From a virus, in the IMG/VR virus record IMGVR_UViG_3300021142_000101, positions 1 to 34,174 of that record: a DNA stretch of 34,174 bases; one strand, given 5' to 3'. Below, piece after piece: positions 22,783 to 30,972 of the stretch. Each line of letters starts with the position of its first letter. Positions within the stretch are counted from its first letter, which is position 1. The position numbers were made by a program, and so were the translations under genes. Below the pieces are notes generated by a model. The model was not told the origin of the DNA, did not search any database, and saw only the letters and a program-made list of their open reading frames with translations.

Positions 22783-23703
22783 CTAAAAGCCTAGTTCTGA
22801 ATTCGGGGTGCTGGTAGGCATATTCAATCCGCCACCCGGTCTTACCGCGTTATTTTGCTCTTGCTGCTTGGCGTTATCTTGCATAAGATACATCCAATAT
22901 ACCTGTAACTCAATAGGGGTAATACTATCTGCATATTCTGCAGAAAACCCTAGATACTTTACTACATTGTAAAGAGTTCTGTAAATGTTGTTTAAACTTT
23001 CAGTATATAAAAACTCTACCATTTTTTGCAACATTTCAAATGTTATATTACAATTAAATCTTAATATAATACTACCAGTATTAGGGTCTTTTATTAGAAG
23101 TAAGTCAGTGTCATATAAATGATCAGTTTTTTCAATATCCCTTACAATAGCCTTAATTACTATAAGTGGTAACTCTTGTATTATTTTAACTCTAGCTTCT
23201 AATGTTAAATCCTTGAATATAACGATTGTTTCTTCTATTTTAAGGCTATCTATAATAGAAGCTAAATTAACAAATGTATCTCTGTTGTTATTAAGGAAAA
23301 CATGTTCGTCTCTAACTTTATAACTAGAATATTGCACAGTAATATCGTTGCAAACAACTGTACTGGATTTATTAATACTTTTAACTTTACTTAATATAGT
23401 TTCTATTGGTACTGTAAAACTATAAGACGTTCCATCTTGCAAATTACATTTAAGTTTTAAATCCGGACTTACGCAATAATTACGTATGGTTAAAAGCAAG
23501 GATAGCTTATCTTCAAAAGTAATATCATATCCAGCTATATCCGGACAAAGATCTTTTAAAATAGCGTTATACTGTAATATAGTTTCTTTTTTATCAGTAT
23601 TATGCAAGCTTTTCACAAGATCTCTATATTGTTTGTAATGAAGCTCGCTTATTAATACTTCCTGCTTTTTGCTAGGCAAGTATGCATTTAACTTAAAAGA
23701 CAT
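22783..23703 (-). CDS. Baseplate hub assembly protein, gp26/gp51-like (paralogue)
   Basis: The 306-residue protein shares the layout of its downstream neighbour. It has an N-terminal FKLNAYLPSKKQEVLISELHYKQY block, a central helix (DKLSLLLTIRNYCV), beta strands, and EARVKIIQELPLIVIKAIV matching the ERIRLVENLPASTLNSI block. It carries an extra helical C-terminal extension and a Gly/Asn/Pro-rich tail. The likely role is hub assembly or tape-measure chaperoning. A TAAGTT variant hexamer lies 7 nt before its ATG. Confidence 0.65.
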   Translation of the reverse strand: MSFKLNAYLPSKKQEVLISELHYKQYRDLVKSLHNTDKKETILQYNAILKDLCPDIAGYDITFEDKLSLLLTIRNYCVSPDLKLKCNLQDGTSYSFTVPIETILSKVKSINKSSTVVCNDITVQYSSYKVRDEHVFLNNNRDTFVNLASIIDSLKIEETIVIFKDLTLEARVKIIQELPLIVIKAIVRDIEKTDHLYDTDLLLIKDPNTGSIILRFNCNITFEMLQKMVEFLYTESLNNIYRTLYNVVKYLGFSAEYADSITPIELQVYWMYLMQDNAKQQEQNNAVRPGGGLNMPTSTPNSELGF

Positions 23704-23708
23704 TTATA

Positions 23709-24350
23709 TTAACTTATTTCATATGTAGAGTATGTCCATGTAGTCTTAATATTACGAGCAGTAACTTTAGATCCACCATAACTTGCACTATAACCTTCTA
23801 TACTTGTTGGTACAGCATCTTTAAACACTATAGTTTTACGATTTACCGGGTCGTTAGAATTAGATGACGTGTTTTTCTTAAAAGCAACAGTTACATCTGT
23901 TTTAAAATTTTGTTTTGAATCTTTTTTTCTAGCAAATAGACCGTAATGAGCTGCATTAACTATCCATGGCCTTATGACTTGATCTGCAAACGACTGGCTT
24001 GTTTCTAAAAACACTATTTCGAAATTAGTTAAGTTTGAACGACCGGTTAAAACTGGGCCTGAAAGTAAACCACCATACAGTCCGTCTCCTCCTGCAGAAA
24101 ACCCAGCTTTACTAGAAGTAACTGTTTCCCCTGGTATAGTAACACCATTTGCAAAGAAAATATCGTACCCCTCTTTAACTATACCCCAATCTCCGGTTTT
24201 AATTATTCTATCAGGTATTGTAGAGTTTAAATTACCTATAATATGATCTAAATTGTCAAACCCTACAACAAAGTTTGCCTCTATAGGTATATGAAAGTCA
24301 GGACTAGCTAATACAGATTTTAAAAATTGACTTATGTTTGAAATTATCAT
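23709..24350 (-). CDS. Tube-like tail/baseplate protein
   Basis: The 213-residue protein has features of the tube fold. FVVGFDNLDHIIG is near the start, GYDIFFANGVTIPGETVTSSKAGF (62-85) resembles the LPSR loop that opens tube proteins, and the second half is beta-rich, ending TWTYSTYEIS. It is the last of four tandem genes following the sheath. In T4, gp48 and gp54 are baseplate proteins with tube-like folds, and this is the likeliest type. Its start overlaps the upstream gene region, with 1 nt between stop and ATG. Confidence 0.6.
   Translation of the reverse strand: MIISNISQFLKSVLASPDFHIPIEANFVVGFDNLDHIIGNLNSTIPDRIIKTGDWGIVKEGYDIFFANGVTIPGETVTSSKAGFSAGGDGLYGGLLSGPVLTGRSNLTNFEIVFLETSQSFADQVIRPWIVNAAHYGLFARKKDSKQNFKTDVTVAFKKNTSSNSNDPVNRKTIVFKDAVPTSIEGYSASYGGSKVTARNIKTTWTYSTYEIS
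23711..23716 (-). promoter_or_regulatory. TAAGTT variant hexamer
   Basis: TAAGTT, spacer AATATAA (7 nt), then the ATG at 23703. It is a weaker match to the recurrent TAA[A/G]TA element and overlaps the end of the upstream gene. Confidence 0.35.
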
Positions 24351-24351
24351 T

Positions 24352-25029
24352 TTAACTGAAAAGATTGTTTAAAGAAAATAACTGAAAAGGTTTAATTTCT
24401 TTTACGTCAGGTACCCCGTTTGAACCTGGTGCACCACCCGGGTATTTATCATCTGGGTTTTCATTAACAGGTGCTTTTATTTCAGATTCCCAAGTTTGAT
24501 AACCGAAGACCACTTTTACTTCTTGTATTTTGCCGCTACCTGATACATTATAACCTTGATTAGGTAATTCTTTTATAAATAACCCCTTTATAGTGTACGT
24601 AATTACTTGGTTTAACAAATCATCGTATACTGATACTTGTGCAACGTCTTTAGCTTCATTTGGTATATGGTTTATAGTACCAGGGGTGTTAGCTGCCGAT
24701 TCAATAAGTCTATCTTCAAGCCAAGACCTTACCCGTAAATATGTATCTACATAAAACGTTACTTCCCAGCTTTTACTGTTACCAAAGTCTCTTGTGCTAG
24801 GTGCGTTTATGTCTACCCCTTTGTATTTTACTGATGCAATTGATTTTTTTGTTCCGGGTAAAGAAAACTCTTTAATATACAAATAAGCTGTATCATTAGC
24901 TTTACCTGTAAGAAAAAATTCGAAACCATTAAGTTTTATTAAGTCAATTCTTGCTTGAAAATCTCTTGAGAACCCAAACTCACTAGCGGCTAGGTAAAAT
25001 TGTTGTAAATTTTGAGTAGTATCAGCCAT
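24352..25029 (-). CDS. Tail tube-like protein (paralogue)
   Basis: The 225-residue protein keeps the tube pattern: LQQFYLAASEFGFSRDFQARID, AYLYIKEFSLPGTKKSIASVKYKGVDINAP, SWEVTFYVD and a late KGLFIKELPNQGYNVSG strand. It also has a Pro/Gly-rich C-terminal extension. The YKGVDINAP block matches YMGLDFNFP of the main tube protein. It may form a specialised ring of the tube or its tip. It starts 2 nt from the stop of its upstream neighbour. Confidence 0.78.
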   Translation of the reverse strand: MADTTQNLQQFYLAASEFGFSRDFQARIDLIKLNGFEFFLTGKANDTAYLYIKEFSLPGTKKSIASVKYKGVDINAPSTRDFGNSKSWEVTFYVDTYLRVRSWLEDRLIESAANTPGTINHIPNEAKDVAQVSVYDDLLNQVITYTIKGLFIKELPNQGYNVSGSGKIQEVKVVFGYQTWESEIKAPVNENPDDKYPGGAPGSNGVPDVKEIKPFQLFSLNNLFS

Positions 25030-25031
25030 GA

Positions 25032-25592
25032 TTATGTAAAATATTGAAATGCTAATGTTACTGGTAATCTAGCTACTGTTTCTCCGTTATCTCCTACGTT
25101 GTATTCAATACCTTCTACAAGTACTGGAAATACCCCATGTAAGGTAATTGTTTTAACAGTTACGTCTTTATCGTTTTTTAAATCTAAAGTTAATTCACAA
25201 TCTCCAAACGGCCCGTTAAACAGATCTGCTGCATTAGCAGGATTTGCATATATACTTGAGTCACTATAGTTATTAACTGGTTCGTAAAGAGAATTACTCC
25301 ATTTTTCGAATAGATTTTTAATTAATAAGTTTTCATCTGAAAAAAACGTTACTCTCCATCTACTAGATTCCGGAAAACTTGCATTAGTAGGTACATTAAA
25401 ATCAAACGCTTTATAAGGCACTGTTGTAGTGTTCGTCTTTCTTGATGGTAAAGTAAAAGTTTCTACGTACAATAAAACCGAACCACCTATTACTATCCCT
25501 GCTGGCGCGCCTTTAATATCAGCAACTTGGAAGTTATATTTCTTTCCAAATCCTAATGTATTAGCTGCTGTAATGAAGTCCTGCAAGGCCAT
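25032..25592 (-). CDS. Tail tube-like protein (paralogue)
   Basis: The 186-residue protein aligns by eye with the main tube protein: LQDFITAANTLGFGKKYNFQV, LLYVETFTLPSRKTNTTTVPYKAFDFNVP, RWRVTFFSDENLLIKNLFEKW and LHGVFPVLVEGIEYNV. LPSR and the FN.P blocks are shared. A terminator hairpin separates it from the main tube gene, and a TAAGTA hexamer lies 5 nt before its ATG. It is therefore probably expressed at a different, lower level. Confidence 0.8.
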   Translation of the reverse strand: MALQDFITAANTLGFGKKYNFQVADIKGAPAGIVIGGSVLLYVETFTLPSRKTNTTTVPYKAFDFNVPTNASFPESSRWRVTFFSDENLLIKNLFEKWSNSLYEPVNNYSDSSIYANPANAADLFNGPFGDCELTLDLKNDKDVTVKTITLHGVFPVLVEGIEYNVGDNGETVARLPVTLAFQYFT

Positions 25593-25597
25593 ATTAA

Positions 25598-25603
25598 TAC
25601 TTA
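25598..25603 (-). promoter_or_regulatory. TAAGTA late-promoter-like hexamer
   Basis: TAAGTA, spacer TTAAT, then the ATG at 25592. It follows directly after a terminator hairpin for the upstream tube gene, which is where a new promoter is expected. Confidence 0.6.
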
Positions 25604-25616
25604 AGCTTAGAACAAT

Positions 25617-25641
25617 AAAAAACCCGACTTACGCCGGGTTT
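25617..25641 (-). terminator. Rho-independent terminator after tail tube gene
   Basis: Read on the minus strand, AAACCCG pairs with CGGGTTT around an 8-nt loop and is followed by a run of T (complement of the A run at 25617-25622). It lies between the main tube gene and its first paralogue. Confidence 0.8.
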
Positions 25642-25663
25642 AATAATATAAGCTTTATTGGAA

Positions 25664-26185
25664 TTAACCTTGTGTCCAGTAATGATATGCTAATGTAGCT
25701 GAAAATGTTAAAGGCTTACCTGTACCTGTAATATCGTATTTCACATCGCCAATCTTCTGGATATAAGCTCCGTATAGGTTGTATTTGTTGATCTCTGTTA
25801 ACTTATCATCAACTTGTACAAGAGTGATAAGTGCTTCAGGACCTCTTACTGATAAGTCGCCAGTACTTGTTAAATCATTGAATACTTGACCTCTTTGCCA
25901 AGCTTCGAGTTTCTGCCGGATAAGACTAGCCTTGTCAGCACGAAACTCAACTGTCCAAGCATTACTACCAGGGTATTTTACGGTACCAGGGAAGTTAAAA
26001 TCAAGACCCATATAGGTAGCTGTTTGATTTTGAATGTCTCTTGAAGGTAGAGTAGCTGTAGTAATATATACGAAATCGTCTTCGTTAAAAATATTATTAC
26101 CTAGAGAAGTTACTCGTAGCATGTAGTCACGAGCGAAATCTCTTTGCTGTGCTACCCTGTAGAAGTCTTGTATTGTTTGTGACAT
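25664..26185 (-). CDS. Tail tube protein, gp19-like
   Basis: The 173-residue protein matches T4 gp19 in size (163 aa) and pattern: IQDFYRVAQQRDFARDYMLRV, VYITTATLPSRDIQNQTATYMGLDFNFPG, AWTVEFRAD, and LYGAYIQKIGDVKYDITG near the end. It is immediately downstream of the sheath gene, the T4 order 18-19, and is followed by a terminator, consistent with the highest expression among the tube-like genes. TAAATA lies 6 nt before its ATG. Confidence 0.9.
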   Translation of the reverse strand: MSQTIQDFYRVAQQRDFARDYMLRVTSLGNNIFNEDDFVYITTATLPSRDIQNQTATYMGLDFNFPGTVKYPGSNAWTVEFRADKASLIRQKLEAWQRGQVFNDLTSTGDLSVRGPEALITLVQVDDKLTEINKYNLYGAYIQKIGDVKYDITGTGKPLTFSATLAYHYWTQG

Positions 26186-26191
26186 ATTAAA

Positions 26192-26197
26192 TATTTA
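26192..26197 (-). promoter_or_regulatory. TAAATA late-promoter-like element (CATAAATA)
   Basis: CATAAATA, spacer TTTAAT (6 nt), then the ATG at 26185 of the tube gene. It is one base from the T4 late consensus TATAAATA. Confidence 0.65.
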
Positions 26198-26205
26198 TGT
26201 TGAGG

Positions 26206-28488
26206 TTATTGTAATAACTCTTGGAAGTTTTGAGATGTTTTCGTGCAGTAGAAGTTAACTAGAATGAACTCTGCTGTACGAACTGGCTTAATGTAAATGT
26301 CTACAACAAGCGAGTTATCATCAATAACGTCTGGAGTATTATTTGTGTCGTTACATACAATTAAATAATCGTAAACGCCTTGAGTATTCTTAGCTAAGTC
26401 AAATACTGGATTAATTGTATTAACCAATCTGTTGCGTGTAAACGTTGTGTTTGGTTCAAATAAGAACGATTTGCTTGTCTGTAGTACTGATTTCTCTAAG
26501 AAGAGGAATAAACGACGAACATTAATACGATCAAATGCACTCGGTGTCTGTAATAAAGTCTTTTGACCTTGAATTGAGAAACCAGTACCAGGAGTGTTTA
26601 CTACTGGGTTGATTGCAATCTTGTAAAGTAAATCGCGCTGCTTTTGATTTGGGTTAACTGCAATATCAACAATACCAGTTACGGTACCACGATTTGCACC
26701 AGCAGGTGCTGCCCAAGGATAAGCTACTGCATCGTTACTTGTATAGATTGCTGCAGCAAAACCAGAGAATGGCAACCAAGTAGCTTTTGAAGTAAATGAA
26801 TCAATAACTTTGACCCAGTTACCATATGTTGTAGCATAGCTTGTATTAACCCCTTGATAGGAGTTACGTAGCGGCCAGTAAATGTTGCTTGAGAAGTTTG
26901 TTGAAGGATCTTTTAATGTCTTGAAGTCTGCACCTTGTACGAAAATTTGACGTAATGGGTCAGAAATAAAGATACAATCTTTACGTTGGAATGTAGTAAA
27001 GTCTACAAACTTTTGAGTAATTTGAGACCAAGTACCGACAATAGTATCTGGTGTATAGTTACCATCAGATTCTGTTAAATTGTCTACTGCAGATTGAACT
27101 GCTGTACCGTATGCTGTATCATCAAATGTGCCTGTTTGTGCAATAGCTGCAACAGTCGATAAACCACCGTCTACTACAACGTCAATATTGTATACATCTG
27201 CATTACCAGCTAAACTTAAAGCGTTATCAAGTTTTGCACCAACATCACCGATTGTCTTTACGTTAGTTGTATCTAACGAAGGAGCATAAACACCTAATGG
27301 GAATAGGCTAGTTGCTGCTTTATAGTTGCCTGTTTGATTAAAAGGAGTTAATACTCTGACTTGTTTTGCAGCATTACCGTCATTGTCTAACCATTTAATA
27401 TTGTTTGAAATGTTAGGGTTAAGGAATACTATTAAGTTAGGTGAAGTATTGTTGATTACTGTTTCAATAAAGTCGCTCTTAGCTGCACCACCGTTTTTGT
27501 CTTGTACTGTACGGTTAGCATAGAACGATGTAGCATAACCTTCTTGTAAGCTATATGATAACTGTAATGGGTTATTACCGAAAGGAGATGTTCTTACTTT
27601 AATAAGAGAAACGATCGCTAAGTCATCAAAGCCTGTACCACCTACATTTGAAATGTCGTATTGTGGAATGTTTTCGATTAACTGTGAAACGCTTGGCTTT
27701 GGATCTGCTGCTGTAGCTGATAATTGGAAGCTTAAACGGCTTGATGGAATCTCTTGATAAACATTAGCACCTGTTAAACCAAACGATGATTGTTCAGCTG
27801 TAATACTGAATACGTTTTGAACAGCAGACATTGCTGTTGTTGGGTTTAAGTTAAGATTATCAGCAAGATTTAAATAAAGACCTTCAAACTTTTCGTTAAT
27901 AGTTGTTTGAGATTCGTTTAATACTACTAAACCGATACCGTTTGCTGTTAAATCAGCAACACTATTAATAGTTGGAGCTGCACCACCGCCAGTTGTGCTC
28001 CAGTTAATACCGTTTTGTTTTAAAGTTACGTAATCGTCTTGAGAAAGTTCAATAAGTTGTGGGGCTGCAAGATAATATGTACTTGCACTCATGAATGCTG
28101 TAGTTGTTGAAGCTGCAGCTGCTGTAGTTGTGCTTGGTGTTAAAGCTGGTAGTACTGGGAATACTAAAGCACTGTATTTGTTAGCTGCATAACCATCTCC
28201 CATTCCACCACCATAAGGTAAACGATAAACACTTACTTGAGCGTTTGTACCTGCATTAAACTGTTGTTGTACGGAATAATAAAAATAACGTTCGGCTGCA
28301 TTAGTAGGTGTACCGAAAATATTAGTAAAATCGTTACCTGTTGTAAGGCTTATAATTTCATTAGCAGGACCTTGAGCAGCAAAACCTGCAATAAACACAT
28401 TAGTACCATTAGGTACGCTTGTTGTTTGGCTTAGATCGATTTCATTAATTTGTACACCAGGGGATTGTATTTGACGTAAAGTAGCCAT
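26206..28488 (-). CDS. Contractile tail sheath protein, gp18-like
   Basis: The 760-residue protein opens with the typical sheath start (QSPGVQINEIDLSQTT, VFIAGFAAQGPANEI, NIFGTPTN, YYSVQQQF). It ends with the conserved C-terminal domain (FSIQGQKTLL, DRINVRRLFLFLEKSVLQTSKSFLFEPN, VDIYIKPVRTAEFILVNFYCTKTSQNFQELL). It is larger than T4 gp18 (659 aa) because of a variable middle. It polymerises around the tube and drives contraction. Its position before the tube gene matches T4 order. TAAATA precedes its ATG by 5 nt. Confidence 0.96.
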   Translation of the reverse strand: MATLRQIQSPGVQINEIDLSQTTSVPNGTNVFIAGFAAQGPANEIISLTTGNDFTNIFGTPTNAAERYFYYSVQQQFNAGTNAQVSVYRLPYGGGMGDGYAANKYSALVFPVLPALTPSTTTAAAASTTTAFMSASTYYLAAPQLIELSQDDYVTLKQNGINWSTTGGGAAPTINSVADLTANGIGLVVLNESQTTINEKFEGLYLNLADNLNLNPTTAMSAVQNVFSITAEQSSFGLTGANVYQEIPSSRLSFQLSATAADPKPSVSQLIENIPQYDISNVGGTGFDDLAIVSLIKVRTSPFGNNPLQLSYSLQEGYATSFYANRTVQDKNGGAAKSDFIETVINNTSPNLIVFLNPNISNNIKWLDNDGNAAKQVRVLTPFNQTGNYKAATSLFPLGVYAPSLDTTNVKTIGDVGAKLDNALSLAGNADVYNIDVVVDGGLSTVAAIAQTGTFDDTAYGTAVQSAVDNLTESDGNYTPDTIVGTWSQITQKFVDFTTFQRKDCIFISDPLRQIFVQGADFKTLKDPSTNFSSNIYWPLRNSYQGVNTSYATTYGNWVKVIDSFTSKATWLPFSGFAAAIYTSNDAVAYPWAAPAGANRGTVTGIVDIAVNPNQKQRDLLYKIAINPVVNTPGTGFSIQGQKTLLQTPSAFDRINVRRLFLFLEKSVLQTSKSFLFEPNTTFTRNRLVNTINPVFDLAKNTQGVYDYLIVCNDTNNTPDVIDDNSLVVDIYIKPVRTAEFILVNFYCTKTSQNFQELLQ

Positions 28489-28493
28489 AGTAG

Positions 28494-28499
28494 TATTTA
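28494..28499 (-). promoter_or_regulatory. TAAATA late-promoter-like hexamer
   Basis: TAAATA, spacer CTACT, then the ATG at 28488 of the sheath gene. No Shine-Dalgarno is visible. Just upstream, a hairpin with stem TTTTC/GAAAA (28510-28529) lacks a T run and may be a weak processing or stop site. Confidence 0.6.
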
Positions 28500-28537
28500 C
28501 TATTATTTAGGCTTTTCCGCGAGAAAACCTTGTTGTT

Positions 28538-29149
28538 TTACAGTAATTCTGAAGTCAACTGGCTGAACGAGAACGTAAATGAAGACTCTAACTGATCAGC
28601 ATCTCTATAACTATAAGCTATGCCTGTTAAATTTGTAATAAAGGCTTTGCTATACGTCCAACGGATTTTCTTATTGTTATATTCATCCAACCCCTCCACC
28701 ACTACGCTTGTTTGGTAAGGTTGTAGATTTGCTAAGCCTGTATATTGAGTTGGTGTTTGAGGTAGTTGTGTTAGGTTATCTGGATCCATAGTACTACTTG
28801 TAGCGCCGTTTATATAATCCAACCACTTCCATAATACCCACCAGTTGTTATAATTGTTATCTACTGTAAAGTTTACAGTAATGTTTTGGTACTTCTCTCT
28901 TTTGTTAGAAGTTACGCTTAAAGTTTGACCGGAAAATGGTAAATCGACAGGATTTATTGCGGTAGCAGGTACAACTGTACCGTAAACCGAATATTGCAAA
29001 GAATCTAGATATACTCCATCATTTGTTCTGTCGCTTTGATTTAATATATTAATCTTTTTAAGAGCGTCAGGCAGGTTTAACGTGAGTAGAAATTTATCTT
29101 TTCTACTTTTATTAAGAATAGACTGTTGTGTTATAGGTCCGAGTGCCAT
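28538..29149 (-). CDS. Tube-like tail protein upstream of sheath
   Basis: The 203-residue protein has LDSLQYSVYGTVVPA, a later strand ITVNFTVDNNYNNWWVLWKWLDYINGA, and a C-terminal strand pair ending SSFTFSFSQL, a pattern seen in tube-fold proteins of marine T4-like phages. It overlaps the nucleotidyltransferase gene by one base and precedes the sheath gene. It could be a tail terminator or baseplate tube element; the exact T4 equivalent is unclear. Confidence 0.6.
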   Translation of the reverse strand: MALGPITQQSILNKSRKDKFLLTLNLPDALKKINILNQSDRTNDGVYLDSLQYSVYGTVVPATAINPVDLPFSGQTLSVTSNKREKYQNITVNFTVDNNYNNWWVLWKWLDYINGATSSTMDPDNLTQLPQTPTQYTGLANLQPYQTSVVVEGLDEYNNKKIRWTYSKAFITNLTGIAYSYRDADQLESSFTFSFSQLTSELL

Positions 29150-30216
29150 TATTTGCCTTTTTCTTTCTTTTCTAAATAGTGTCTTCTTACAATTGGATCA
29201 AAACCGAGTACAATGCCACTAGTACTTAGACCGCGAGGCTCGGTATTTACCTTATCCATATTCATACTATAAAAACGAGCAATTGCTTGAGCGGTTTGAG
29301 GTATAATATATATTTTACCACGTGGTTTCTTTTTTAAGTTTTCAATTTCAGGAAAAGGAGTCTCCATCTCTCTGTGAGTCTTAGCAATAATACTGACCGA
29401 TTTTGTATCGTGTCTAGTTAACTTGCTCATACCCGCCGTAGGAGATTGATGTCTTGGACCGCGACTACCTTTACCGCTAGTCATGCCTGGTTGAGACATA
29501 AACGTCTTGAAAGTTTCGGCTTCTTGGTTTAAAGATAGCTCTTTATCTCTCTTAGCTATTACGCCTTGTATTAACCTATCAATATCTTTAGTACGTCTCA
29601 ACTCTTTATACGCTAAATTTTCTATAGAGTACTCCCCGCCTTTAACTAGACCAGCTTGTCTAGTTTTTAAAATTTTATCTTTTACATTTTCAGCACACTC
29701 TAAGTCACATTTATCGCTTAAAGCATGGTCAATCATATGTCTCATCGCTTCAGCCTTTTTAGCTAACTCTTTTTTATCTATATGACCTGATTTTTCAGGT
29801 TTATGCACCCAAGTATCGTTCTTTAACGAATATACACCTGTAGAATGATGCGGTTCAAGTATATCTTGTATATATACTTCTACATCATAGTTTTTAACTT
29901 TAATTTCATGAGTACTGTTCCAAACAGTCTTTTTAGCTTTAAAATAGTCTTTAAGTAAAGCCTCGTCTATATTATACTCTCTACAGTCTGTTATAACATG
30001 TAAATCAAAGTCACTATATTCAGTATAGTTATAGTTAGCTAAAGAACCAGTCAAAGTTATATCTTCAACATCGACTGGTATTTCTATAGATTCTAAAAAT
30101 GCTTCAGCTACTTCTAATAATTTGTTCTTAACATCTGGGTTAATAGTATTCCCGTTCCACACTAATGGATTAAGAGTGTCGTGGTATTCAAACGTAAGCT
30201 TATCAACGGGTAACAT
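29149..30216 (-). CDS. Nucleotidyltransferase-fold protein
   Basis: The 355-residue protein has the polymerase-beta-type motif: LTGSLANYNYTEYSDFDLHVI (residues 55-75) gives GS, then D69-x-D71, and VKNYDVEVYIQD at 107-118 supplies the third acidic strand. The fold transfers nucleoside monophosphates onto RNA, protein or antibiotics. A helical middle (150-235) and a basic C-terminal region (240-355, with RGPRHQSPTAG and KKKPRGKIYI) follow. It sits between the terminase and sheath genes, directly coupled to the tube-like gene, so a virion or late role is possible. Target unknown. Confidence 0.78.
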   Translation of the reverse strand: MLPVDKLTFEYHDTLNPLVWNGNTINPDVKNKLLEVAEAFLESIEIPVDVEDITLTGSLANYNYTEYSDFDLHVITDCREYNIDEALLKDYFKAKKTVWNSTHEIKVKNYDVEVYIQDILEPHHSTGVYSLKNDTWVHKPEKSGHIDKKELAKKAEAMRHMIDHALSDKCDLECAENVKDKILKTRQAGLVKGGEYSIENLAYKELRRTKDIDRLIQGVIAKRDKELSLNQEAETFKTFMSQPGMTSGKGSRGPRHQSPTAGMSKLTRHDTKSVSIIAKTHREMETPFPEIENLKKKPRGKIYIIPQTAQAIARFYSMNMDKVNTEPRGLSTSGIVLGFDPIVRRHYLEKKEKGK

Positions 30217-30218
30217 AT

Positions 30219-30232
30219 TATTTAAATACTTA
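30219..30232 (-). promoter_or_regulatory. Tandem TAAGTA and TAAATA hexamers
   Basis: TAAGTA (30227-30232) and TAAATA (30219-30224) lie in tandem, 10 nt and 2 nt before the ATG at 30216. Either could be the -10 element; the spacing differs from the usual 5-7 nt. Confidence 0.4.
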
Positions 30233-30249
30233 CGTAATATCTAAATGTA

Positions 30250-30924
30250 TTAGACCTCCCAGGAAATCATTTTTTGATTGTCTTTAGGTATGCCTAAAAA
30301 GTTACACTTCCAAAATCCCTGTGCAAATAAATCTAAATGTCCCCACTCATTTTTACGTTTAATCATTTGTTTAGCAATATCATCCCAGTCTTTATTTAAA
30401 AATACAGGTTCAACTAAGATTCTTCTTTCCTCTATTTTTTCATAGCTAAATTCATCATGTTCATAGTGTAAAACCTCTATACAGTTACCCTCTTTATCAG
30501 TGTAGTCTATAGAAAAATCTAAACCCCATTTTGGCCTCAACTTAATGAGCTTGTAAAGTTGAGTATTCCATTGTGCCCACAGTTTAAGCTTTTCTAGTGC
30601 TTCTCCTTTAAAACCTCTCCGCTCAAATAACAAGCTGTGATTAAGATTGGTACCCTCAAACACTACCCCTTCTTGTTTAATCCACGGTTGCCGTAAACAT
30701 TCTTGATCAGTGTAGTGAGTTGATAGAGTTTCTTTATTTGCATTTGCAAACCATTGTTCTATATTGCTCATAGCAAAACCGTCCTGATCAAATAACTCTA
30801 AATGTTCAGGGCCAGGGTATATAATCTGACCACCAGCTGTTGGAAACTTATCAAAACCCTCAATAGTTTTTACCCAGTAACCATTAGAATTAAACTTATT
30901 ATTAGTAACAACTAAATTGTTCAT
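30250..30924 (-). CDS. Unknown protein, probably late
   Basis: A 224-residue soluble protein with an aromatic-rich sequence (IEQWFANANK, LKLWAQWNTQLYKLIKLRPKWGLDFSIDYTD, HYEHDEFSYEKIEERRILVEP, WGHLDLFAQGFWKCNFLG). The regular HYEHDEF acidic patch could bind metal, but no enzyme family is recognised. It is divergent from the terminase gene with 48 nt between, and both start codons have the TAAGT hexamer at 5-6 nt. Function unknown. Confidence 0.65.
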   Translation of the reverse strand: MNNLVVTNNKFNSNGYWVKTIEGFDKFPTAGGQIIYPGPEHLELFDQDGFAMSNIEQWFANANKETLSTHYTDQECLRQPWIKQEGVVFEGTNLNHSLLFERRGFKGEALEKLKLWAQWNTQLYKLIKLRPKWGLDFSIDYTDKEGNCIEVLHYEHDEFSYEKIEERRILVEPVFLNKDWDDIAKQMIKRKNEWGHLDLFAQGFWKCNFLGIPKDNQKMISWEV

Positions 30925-30929
30925 ACTAT

Positions 30930-30935
30930 AACTTA
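30930..30935 (-). promoter_or_regulatory. TAAGTT variant hexamer
   Basis: TAAGTT, spacer ATAGT, then the ATG at 30924. It pairs with the plus-strand TAAGTA at 30961 in the divergent region. Confidence 0.45.
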
Positions 30936-30960
30936 CTTTTGACTAGTGCTAGATCCATAG

Positions 30961-30966
30961 TAAGTA
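30961..30966 (+). promoter_or_regulatory. TAAGTA late-promoter-like hexamer
   Basis: TAAGTA, spacer TATATA, then the ATG at 30973 of the terminase gene. No Shine-Dalgarno is visible. Confidence 0.6.
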
Positions 30967-30972
30967 TATATA

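Noticed and set aside
22762-22783. Programmed frameshift between the two gp26/gp51-like genes
   Set aside because: The genes are separated by 21 nt with their own stop and start and a start-linked hexamer; no slippery heptamer is seen.
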